DNA of 64,000 bases from NCBI GenBank assembly GCA_012845835.1, contig JABAKD010000029.1, forward strand, positions 6,130,405 to 6,194,404, read 5' to 3'. Below are positions 44,832 to 53,800 of the stretch, in pieces. Position 1 is the first letter of the stretch. The number at the start of each line of letters is the position of its first letter. The DNA is from Undaria pinnatifida (lineage: Eukaryota > Sar > Phaeophyceae > Laminariales > Alariaceae). Both the position numbers and the translations under genes were made by a program. Below the pieces are notes generated by a model, which was not told where the DNA came from, did not search any database, and saw only the letters and a program-made list of their open reading frames with translations.

Positions 44832-45922
44832 GTTGGAGGACGATGAGGGGAAAAGGGAACTGGTTAGGGAAGGAACTGGACGAGTGGGAGCTGGTGGAGG
44901 AGCTGACAGAGTTCATGGCCTACTGCTGCGCGGAAAGGAAGAATAAGGAGGCGACAGTGGCAGGGAAGCTGATGGCGGTTAACTTTTATCACGAGCAGTG
45001 GGGGGGGCTGTCGCTGCCGCTGCAGCACTTCAGGATTCAGGCCGTGAAGAAGGGAATGAGGAGGGCGCATGCGGAGGCGGGGAACCAGGCACGGGTAAGG
45101 AGGCCGCTGACGTGGGAGATGATCAGAGTGATGGAGGAGAGTATCGGCGCGTGGGGGGTAGGGGGAAGGATCGTGTGGATCGGGCTGGCACTGACGTATC
45201 AGCTGCTGCTGAGGGCTTCGGAACTATTCGCGGAGGAAGGAGGAAAGGTGCATGAGGTTTACTGCTTGAGGAGGGGGGACGTGGCTTTCTTCGAGAACGG
45301 GGTGCAGCTGGGACCGGGAGGGAAGGAAGCCGCGGATATGGTGGAGATCCGTTTCAAGGGGGGGAAAGGAGACCAGGGGAGAAAAGGCGCGGTAGCCGTG
45401 AGAACAAAAGGTTCGGGGGGGGTCGGGGGGAGGATGGAAGGGAACGTAGTGGACCTGATGGCGGAGCTAGTAGGCTACTACGGGGAGACGGTTCCGGGGG
45501 GGAAAAACGCCCCGCTGATGACCTACAGGAGCGGGGGAAGATGGAAGGTATGGACGAAAGGGCAAGCGACGTTTTGCTTAAGGAGCGGGCTGGAGAGAGT
45601 GGCGAGGAAATGGAAGAAGCAAGGGAAGGGGGCAGTGGGAGAGCTGGTTCCAGAGGAATTCGCGCTGCATTCCGGAAGAATAGGGGGAGCGACAAGGCTG
45701 GCGGAGATGGGAGCACAGCCGTGGGTGATCCAGAGAGAAGGAAGGTGGGCGTCGCAGGCATTCATGGGGTACGTGAGATCGAATATGGAAGACCCCCTTT
45801 GGGTGTCAAGAATTTTGGTAGGGAGGTCAGGAGCGCCGGGCAGACAGCCGGGGCAAGGGACGAGATGGGGGGGGGGGGGGGGGGGGGGGGGGGGGAAGGG
45901 GGGGGGAAGGGGGCGAGGGTAG
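44501..45922 (+). CDS. Tyrosine recombinase of the retroelement
   Basis: The frame is 473 codons and overlaps the RNase H ORF in another register. The recognisable protein starts near residue 90 (RVAKSTRKTYAQGWRMWVSW, the SAM-like core-binding domain). The catalytic domain follows: Arg in TYQLLLRASELF (R238), His-x-x-Arg in ALHSGRIGGAT (H390, R393), Trp in REGRWAS (W416) and the nucleophile Tyr in FMGYVRSN (Y424). All active-site residues of the family are present. A poly-G run follows the domain. The enzyme would cut and rejoin DNA through a 3'-phosphotyrosine to integrate the cDNA circle. The N-terminal 90 codons overlap RNase H and may be untranslated. Confidence 0.9.
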   Translation: MGEELQGGKRGSEIGRDDENFGGVGADWGVVLPGEARAGGGERVSRRDNKVEVRNPIEADQRMPCRPVAGPGAWTGRRGDVFGDFARGYGLGRVAKSTRKTYAQGWRMWVSWRTMRGKGNWLGKELDEWELVEELTEFMAYCCAERKNKEATVAGKLMAVNFYHEQWGGLSLPLQHFRIQAVKKGMRRAHAEAGNQARVRRPLTWEMIRVMEESIGAWGVGGRIVWIGLALTYQLLLRASELFAEEGGKVHEVYCLRRGDVAFFENGVQLGPGGKEAADMVEIRFKGGKGDQGRKGAVAVRTKGSGGVGGRMEGNVVDLMAELVGYYGETVPGGKNAPLMTYRSGGRWKVWTKGQATFCLRSGLERVARKWKKQGKGAVGELVPEEFALHSGRIGGATRLAEMGAQPWVIQREGRWASQAFMGYVRSNMEDPLWVSRILVGRSGAPGRQPGQGTRWGGGGGGGGGKGGGRGRG

Positions 45923-46173
45923 GGTAGGGTAGGCGCGAGCGTAGAACGCGGCTTCCGAATGGGCTTCTGGTTGTTGAGGTGATCTGTCGGGTAGGGGGGC
46001 AGGTCAGCCGCGTACAATAGCTGGGAGAGGGAGCGGGGGAGGGAGAGGGGGGGCAAGGAAAACCGGACGAGGGTGAGCCGTCAGTTTCACCCCCCCACCC
46101 CCCCCCCGCGGGCGGGGGGGGGAGAACGCCATGATATTAATGAACACGCATATTTTCGTGAAGAGGAGACCAA

Positions 46174-46475
46174 AATGTAAGAATGTCGGAACAGTCTGGA
46201 GTTTGGCGGAACGAAGAGGAAATATCGGAGATCCGGGTAGCATAGGAGGGGGGGGGTGGTTCCAGGGGGAGGGATAGCAAAATAGGAGGACTTCAGCAGC
46301 AACAACGTAGCACAGCAGCAGCACACCAGCAGCGAGTAGCTGACACAACGCACGGTAGAGGAAGAAGGGAGTAGCGCCCACGCGGCAGCGACAGCAGCAG
46401 CAGTAGCAGTAGGGAGAAGACGTCAGCAGGGGTAAAGGGGAGAGAGGTGGCTCGGGGAGACACCAATCGCAATCT
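46174..46475 (+). repeat. Right terminal direct repeat of the recombinase retroelement
   Basis: Copy of 38672-38974, differing by one A in a homopolymer. I looked for the second half of a split direct repeat (B1/B2) around it and saw no convincing pair. Confidence 0.9.
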
Positions 46476-46479
46476 CCCA

Positions 46480-46604
46480 CCCTCCCACCCGATTGTTCTG
46501 AGTTAAATCGACACACGACGCGTATTAAAATACGTGAAAGTGTGGTGAGCTAAAGCTTGAATTTTCCTCATCCGACGAAGGATGATATATATAAAAATAA
46601 AATA
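46480..46604 (-). repeat. Short T/A-tailed repeat family (copy 1), abutting the retroelement end
   Basis: On the minus strand it reads 'atccttcgtcggatg', then 'tcaccacactttcacgt', then 'acgcgtcgtgtgtcgattt', as at 49005-49112 and 54628-54722. It fills the gap between the right terminal repeat and the resumption of Rep-A, so it entered with the retroelement or beside it. Confidence 0.65.
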
Positions 46605-46605
46605 T

Positions 46606-46820
46606 ATATAGTTTCTGCGCACAGAGTGACTAACATCACCCTGTTGACCCTGATAGCTACACTGTAGTTGCAAGGGGAGTCGTCGACCCTATATCCTTAA
46701 TGAGGACACGCTACCCGTATAATACGCGCGATCGGAGTATCACACACAGCTTGCAAAGATGAGTTTCGACAAAATCTTCGATCTCACAGCTGGATGGAGT
46801 GTATTTTCATTTTTATATCG
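46606..46820 (+). repeat. Rep-A core, right half of the copy split by the retroelement
   Basis: It runs from 'tatagtttctgcgcacag' to 'tggagtgtattttcat'. It is the continuation of the sequence interrupted at 38671. Confidence 0.8.
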
Positions 46821-46936
46821 TAATATATATTACTAGGTACTATTTTGTTTGCCCTCCGACATTATGGTGTAGATGTTGTTCCGGTACAAATCGCACATCC
46901 TTCCATAAAGAAAGCAGAAGTAGTACCTAACATATA

Positions 46937-47258
46937 TTTTTTTTTTTTTTTTTTTTTTTAGCACACTTTTACTCTCCAGCTTCTGGACAAGCCGTGGTCA
47001 CAGGTGTAATCCCTTCTTCTCCCCGGTTCTTGCCTTCAATTTTTATCGCGCATAGGGTTCAGCAATCCCACTGCTCGTCGATTGTTCATCGAATGTTGCT
47101 CGTCGATTAACTCACGCTCTCGCGCTTTCCGCAAATCAATTTGTCCACGAGAAAAAGTCCCAACGAATTTATACGAGTATGCACTCGGCGGGGCTCGAAC
47201 TCACGAAACTGACCTATACCAGGCTCGAGGATAACCTGATACGCCACCGGGGCGACCG
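46937..47258 (-). mobile_element. tRNA-derived SINE, copy 1
   Basis: Read on the minus strand it starts with a tRNA-like head (47258-47182). The head contains box A TGGCGTATCAGGTTA (47246-47232) and box B GAGTTCGAGCC (47202-47192). A unique body follows, and the element ends in a run of about 24 A (plus-strand T run 46937-46960). Internal RNA polymerase III promoter boxes and a poly-A tail are the definition of a tRNA SINE. It matches 50862-51185 closely. Confidence 0.85.
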
Positions 47259-47262
47259 ATAA

Positions 47263-47750
47263 TCATGAAGTCGAATGATTGCATCATAAATATGTGGTAT
47301 GTTCCGCCAAGCATTTGCCCTTTTCCACGTTCCCCTCATCTCTCCTTTAAAAACTAGTGTTCACTTTCCCTGTACACCAGGTACCTGGTATCTTTTATCT
47401 GAGAGTCTACCCGTATTGTTTTTCTCCGCTCTAATGGTTGATGTTTGTATGTTCACTCTGGGTGGGGTATTTTGAGCTAGATCCAACATCATATTTTTTC
47501 GCGTATTAATTTGCACTGTTGTGGCGGGTGCATGGCTTTGTCAGGGTTGTTGATACTTGAAGTTAAATGCGTAGGTAAGTTTTCTCTGTCTGAGGGTGTT
47601 CTCATCGTTCTGTTTCTTGTTTTTCTCCAATCTAGTGGCGAGTTTCGGTATTCGTCGGTTGTACTAGGACAACAGCAGTACTAGTGATCTAATGCATATG
47701 TTGATATCAATCAATATATAGCATTCCAGAATTAAAGTTGACCACCACCA
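47263..47750. other. Unassigned spacer
   Basis: No gene. A segment near 47529-47590 ('ggctttgtcagggttgtt') recurs at about 48291-48350, on the other side of the single foldback arm. Confidence 0.4.
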
Positions 47751-47751
47751 T

Positions 47752-48152
47752 ACATGGAGCTTTGGCTCTCCTTTGCGGTTGGGTTGTTTCTTCGATTTCC
47801 CCTTCATTTTGTTTGTTTCATTTTTTGTTTTATTTTTATCTTTGTTTTTATTTGTTTTCTTATTTTGTTTCTTGTTTTTTGTTTTTGTTCTTGTTTTTGT
47901 TTTTGTTTTTGTTTATTTCGTATTTCTCTCTTCCAATGTATTTCTGTTGCTGACGTATGTATGTTGTGCCTGTCGTACCCAGTACTAGGGCATGACATTG
48001 CGTTGTCGAATGCATTACGATGCATTATCTCTGTGTCGTGGCTTGTGACCACAGAGCTGATCTTTCTAGGGTGAAGAATCAGTACGGACACTGGGTGTGC
48101 TGGATGTCGACGAGTAGAAGAACGGTTTAATGTGAAGAACACACACACACAC
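47752..48152 (+). repeat. Single arm of the 27.4-28.6 kb foldback family
   Basis: The sequence runs from 'ggagctttggctctccttt' through the T-rich 'ttttg' tract, 'acccagtactagggcatgac' and 'cgacgagtagaagaacgg' to '(ac)n'. It matches one foldback arm almost base for base, but no inverted partner follows. Confidence 0.85.
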
Positions 48153-48624
48153 ACATACATACAATAATCAAATGAATAGACTAAATAAATATAGATCAGT
48201 ATCTAAATAAATAAATGAGCATGCACGAGGCTGCATGACTCGAACCCATGTTTTACGCCTAGATTGTGGATGGTGGATGGTCTGTGGGTGGATGGCTTTG
48301 TCAGGGTTGTTTGTACTTGCGGTTCTAAATATGGGAAAGTTTTCTTCACCCAAAAATAGTTATAACTTTTTGTTCTATATTTTTCGGTACGAGTAGTCGT
48401 ATTCTGGCGGGTTTTGGCACATACATACATATTTTTGTTGTTTTCATAAACGACCCTATTCCGCTCTCCTCGCGTTCTTCAAGTTTAATTATAAATGCCA
48501 ATTCATATGCATGTTTGACGTGCAGTTTTAAAGATTCCTCTGTCAGCTATTTATCTATTCCTCCTGCGGCCTGATGTTGAGGGAAGAGGTGGGCGATACG
48601 AAGCCAAGAGATGAGACATATTAG

Positions 48625-48690
48625 CTTGCAAAGATGAGTTTCGACGAAATCTTCGATCTCACAGCTGGAGTGTATTTTCATTTTTAATAT
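48625..48690 (+). repeat. Rep-A 3' end fragment
   Basis: 'gcttgcaaagatgagtttcg' to 'cacagctggagtgtatttt'. Only the terminal 65 bp of the core is present. Confidence 0.7.
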
Positions 48691-48699
48691 TATTACTGA

Positions 48700-49004
48700 T
48701 GGCAACTACAGAATACGTATGTCACGTGGTATTTATAAGGCGGAGAACTTGGAGGTTGGAGAGTATCTCTCAGCAAAACTATGAGATAATCTGTCATGGG
48801 TAAAACTCTTCATCGTCGAGTTTTGTATTTTTTGTTGTTGGAATGGCTCTTTGATGCACTAGACTAGATTGTTAACTCGTATTTGATGGGGATCAGTGAC
48901 TTGCAGGAATACTTCTACTATTGGTGGTACTTCCCTTGTATACGTAGCGTGCAGTAGCAGCAGTAGCAGTGGTTGTAGTAGTAGTAGATATTCAGCTTTT
49001 TTTT
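48700..49004. other. Unassigned spacer with (GTA)n-type microsatellite
   Basis: A trinucleotide stretch ('gtagtagtagtag', 'agcagcagtagcag') lies near 48950-48990. Otherwise nothing recognised. Confidence 0.4.
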
Positions 49005-49112
49005 ATTTTATTTTTTTATCCTCCGGCGGATGGGGAAAAATAAAGATTTAGCTCATCACACTTCCACATATTTTCATACGCGTCGTGTGTAGATTTAACT
49101 CAGCTGCTTTGG
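49005..49112 (+). repeat. Short T/A-tailed repeat family (copy 2)
   Basis: A T-rich lead, then 'atcctccggcggatggg' (a small inverted repeat), then 'catcacacttccacat' and 'acgcgtcgtgtgtagattt'. Confidence 0.7.
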
Positions 49113-49629
49113 CAGCCCAACGCTAGCTGGCGCACCCTTCGGGTCCCATTGTAGGTATAGCGTAAGCTGTCCCTATTAGTGGTCTTCGTTACAACCCCGG
49201 CAGAGCAAGCCTGTTCTGTCCTTCCTGACATGCAATCGTCATTCAGGGGTGAAAGCCTGTTTGTATCCCATATGACACCTAAATTTTCTTGAGCAGCCGC
49301 ACTTCATTTCAGCCTCATTTCAGCTCTTCTATTTCACTCTCGTTCTTTACCTTTGTCTTTCTTTGCAGAAATACAGGACATTAAAAACACACTATTATCG
49401 AGAGGTGGTCAGCTTTTTACACCCTTGTTTTCGAATACAATACGTACAAAAGTACCGCCTTTCATCTGTTTAAAAGTGTACCGATCCCACCTACAATTAT
49501 GGTTCTGAGAATCTCCCACTGCTCCCCATTCCTACCGAAGGCCTCGGGTCTCAAGAATAATAGCGGGAACTTATTTTATCCCCTCTCCACTACCCACCGC
49601 ACACGCACATACGGGCCGTGGTTATTATA

Positions 49630-49740
49630 AAAATAAAAATATACTCCAGCTGTGAGATGGAATGTTCTGTCCGAAACTCGTCTTTGCAAACTGTGTGTGG
49701 TGTACTCGGTTGGAGCGTATTACAGTGGTTATTGTAGCGA
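49630..49740 (-). repeat. Diverged Rep-A 3' end in the transporter's 5' flank
   Basis: 'atatactccagctgtgagat' and 'tctttgcaaactgtgtgtgg' match the minus orientation of the Rep-A end. It lies about 125 bp upstream of the MFS start codon and may overlap its promoter or 5' UTR. Confidence 0.65.
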
Positions 49741-49864
49741 CAGAGCCAGCCAGTTTTTTCCTCTCTCGTCATAACCCGTCCGTGTTCAATCTCGTCGTCT
49801 GTCGTGAAGAAGGTAGATTCGTCAACAACGAGCCGTCTCGACTACGCTCCAGCGACATAAGAGT

Positions 49865-50860
49865 ATGGCTACGTTTCCATACATGCCTATGGTGGCCATT
49901 ATGGCCAGCCTCGTCAGCTCCCTAGTGATGCAAATGAGCGCGTTCTCCTATGCGGGTTACATGGTGCAGTACCTCGGGGTTGTCGACGATAAGGACAAAG
50001 CCGGTGAGACTCGACTGCCTCATACCGGGTACTGTAAACGTTGTGCGAACAGCCAACTTTGTTTGGGCCGGACTCGGCTGGCTTGTTTTTCGCGGGCGAA
50101 AGGAAGCAAGGCGTTTTTCGCATGGTTCTTCTATTAATACAACAGTATCAGTAGTGAGTATGTACAGTCTGCCGTGTTAGTACAGCCTGCCGTACTGTCC
50201 CCCCACCATTGCGTCAAGAAGCATTTCGCCCATCCCCCAATCGCCAGCATATCTCAAAGCTGGTTGACAGCCTGCTAGAAGACTAATGCCCCTGCCTGCT
50301 CATCTTGTTTCTCCACACATGTTGATACTACTCTGTACTGGACAGGTCACTTGACAGGTCAACAAATTCATGCCTAAGTGAACGTCAATGCGTGTACGTA
50401 GTCATGCAGGGATATTTTTTACGTAACTTTTGTCCACATGCTGCGCTTGTTTCTGGCTCGACGTGCAGTGCTTATCATATCCCTCAACAACGGGTTTTAT
50501 AGTGTGCACGTACAGATAGACAAACATCACCCTGTTCGCCCTGGTACAAGCTACACACTGTTGTTCCCAGGGGAGTCGCCGACCTGTATCCTTGATGGGG
50601 ACACACATCCAGTAATACGCGCGATCGGAGTATCACACACAGCTTGCAATGATGAGTTTCCATAACCTTCGATTTCACAGCGGGGGAGCGTATTTTCTTT
50701 TGTAATATATGCTGGAAGCATCTGGTACCCAATTTTGGGAGTTTTCGTTTTTTTCGGCAGGGTCCTACAATACAGGACTTGAACGTACCATCTGGAATAT
50801 ACCTTGGAAAGCTCTTGCCGAGAGCTTCGGAATTAACCTACTACCAACTTCTGAAGTGCG

Positions 50861-50893
<33 letters not shown>

Positions 50894-53800
50894 ACACTTT
50901 TACTTTCCAGCTTCTGGACAAGCGGTGGTCACAGGTGTCATCCCTTCTCCTCCCCGGTTCTTGCCTTCAATTTTTATCGCGCATAGGGTTCAGCAATCCC
51001 ACTGCTCGTCGATTTTTCATCGAACGTTGCTAACTCACGCTCTCGCGCTTTCCGCAAGTCAATTTGTCCACAAGAAAAAGTCCCAACGAATTTATACGAG
51101 CATGCACTCGGCGGGGCTCGAACTCACGAAACTGACCTATCTATACCAGGCTCGAGGATAACCTGATACGCCACCGAGGCGACCGGTGTGTACTTCACCA
51201 CGACGTGCTGACCATCACAGCAGACGCACATCGTACCAAACAAAGTGACACGTTTCAACAACTATATGTGGTGGTCCAAACAGAAAAGAACTGTGCATAT
51301 ATCGAAAGCCACGTAACACAGCAGTGTTTTTGTATCAGAATGGTCCCTCATCCCCTCGGCTTAAATTATACAACACTAAGGGTAAAATGTAAGATAAACC
51401 CCTGTACACCACATACGCCTACAACATGGTTGAATCCCCGTACAAAATAACGATAGATCTAGCTCAAAATCCGCCACCTAAATATCAATACCAACACAAA
51501 CCATTATAGTGTAGTGGAAAAAAAACAAAACACACGTGCAAAACCAAACTCATCCACATAGATAGTACATCACAAGTACGAACAACGCGGCTTGCACGTC
51601 CTAAAATAGCTTTTAATATACAAACATTAACCATTAAACTTGGGTTCTACTGGAGAAAAACAAAAAATGTAGTCTACACTATAGTCTATAGTATAGACTG
51701 CTCGTGTACGTTTTTTTTTTTTCAACAAAAAAGGATATGATCCCTCCCATTAAGAAAAATCTCACCGACACAGTATGTAAACAAATACCAACAGCGCAGC
51801 TTGCAAAGATGAGTATTGGCCCGAAATTCGTCGAACTCACGGCTGACGTGTTTGAAATATAAAAAATATAAAAATATAAAACAAAGAATATACCATATGA
51901 CCTTCGTCCACTTTAACTAATTCCGTCACCCAGGTGAACACTAGAACAACAATAAAGAGTTATCTACAGGATGCAGTTAGTTGCCAAAAAAAACTTATTT
52001 TTCCCCCCTCCCCCTGACAAAAAGATGAAAGATCTATAGACTAATACGATAACCTTTAAAAAAAACAGGAAGTGCTCAAATCGATAAGGTGTCTTAGACA
52101 GGTCTTCTAACAAATAGGAGTTGCAGATGCTTCCGCCATACATAGCTCTGCTGGGTGATGCTTGGGTCGGTTGAGTTGTATGTACCGTTTACACTCAACA
52201 AATAGTAGACCCAAAATAGTCCACCCTACTCACATGCATATTTACTATTATCGATAATTTTCGCTTTTTCAGTCTGTCTACCTGTATAGGATGCGAGTCT
52301 CTTCATTCAGTAGGGTGCATCTTTGTTTCATGTTCGCTGCGGTAAGCTACCACTCCAGATAATAACTAGAGATACTGCACCCCGTTTTGTGACCACGGCC
52401 CTGCGATAGGTTCTGGTCATTAATTGTAACGGCGATAGTAACGATCACACTACCACTTCCCCCATCCAGTGCCTTTGCTTGATGCTTGAGCATTTTTTTT
52501 CCATCATTTTTTGTTTGTCCTAGACCCTCTAAGGCCATTTCTTACAATATCGGATTCCCCCAGTCGGAAACGGCCCTACTCGACAGTACTGTTTTCGACT
52601 GAATTCTTCTGGTCCTTCTTCTTCGGTCAGACGACAGAGAGCGGTATACCGCCACCATTCCGCGCCACCGTACGGTAAAGCAGAATACACCTGGGTTTTC
52701 GACTCCGATCCGCGACGCTGATTGGTTAACTCAGCCTCAAACCGGTTTTTGACACCAATTATTGGCGGTACATCGTACCGCGGCTTCTGAGTTCGGCCGT
52801 CACGGTTTCCTGACGCGACTCATGACGCTTCCTGCTGCAAAATGCACCATGCGGACAGGCTTTGCCCCAGGCTCTTCACGGCAGAACTGGCCCAAGCCCC
52901 GTTCTTTTCGAAAAACCAATTTTCTTTTTTTTTGTTTTATTTTGTCACATATCTGGGACATAATTATTCTGCCATTAAAGCCATTTCTTATACAGACGGT
53001 TTTGTCAGACGAAAACGACTGTTTTTGAACGAAGCCCAAATCGGGCTTTCTTACACAGCCAAAAAAGGGCCTTTTCGACTCATCTTTTTTTTACTGAGTT
53101 TTCTGATTTATTTGGGGGATCCAGTCGATTTTTTTTTCGGACTATATATATATATATATATCTGTCAGTCGAAAAACTCAGTCGAAACGTTTTACACCTG
53201 TTTATTTAACCCATCGCATCGCTCATCCCACCACAAAACACACACTCACACGCCCACACACCCATACCAGGTACCACACAGCAGTATCATACAACAGCGG
53301 TGACCCTGTCTTGTCCATCACTGCTGTTGCTTCCCCCCGCAAGTCAGCGTGGCGCACTCCTAGATCCGCTCGCCAGCAGCGTGTATCACACGACAGCAGT
53401 ACGCGCGCTATCGATGCCATCGTGCAAACAACGGCTACCCCTGCTGTAGCTTTGGCGGCTCTCGGCTGTTTGCAACGCCACGAACGGAGCGTTGGCGGCT
53501 TTTGGCTTAGCCCAACGCCACTAACCCTCTTGGACAAAGGTTCGTCGCGCGTGAAGCACACGTTGCTCACAAAGAACGCGCGAAGCACAGAGCTGCCAAC
53601 CGATTTTCGACGGCCATGCAGCAGTACCCCCTCACACCAACCGCCTACTAGGAAGACCACAAAAAGTATAAAACCGCTTCGACTGATGATAGGATTGATC
53701 TAACGGACCCGCAACTCCGGATGAATTTCCAAAGCGCGATAACAGCTAAGCTTGCCTCCCGATATCCGGTAAAAAATGCCGGAAGCGTTGATGACATGAC

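Larger units (their letters stand above)
38672..46475 (+). mobile_element. Tyrosine-recombinase (DIRS/Ngaro-like) retrotransposon
   Basis: Direct terminal repeats (38672-38974 and 46174-46475) bound ORF1, a reverse transcriptase with RNase H, and a tyrosine recombinase in place of a DDE integrase. This domain set defines the DIRS order of retrotransposons, which integrate through a recombinase-mediated circle and normally make no target duplication. The two repeats differ by one A in a run, so the insertion is recent. It interrupts a Rep-A copy, with 'tata' at both junctions of the inserted block (38672-46605). Confidence 0.9.

Noticed and set aside
38672..46475. Ordinary LTR (Gypsy or Copia) retrotransposon
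   Set aside because: It has direct terminal repeats, but the integrase is a tyrosine recombinase with an R...HxxR...Y site, and there is no DDE integrase or aspartic protease.
48210..48270. Second SINE head suggested by 'gcatgactcgaaccc'
   Set aside because: It resembles a box B on the minus strand, but no box A lies at the right distance and there is no poly-A tail.
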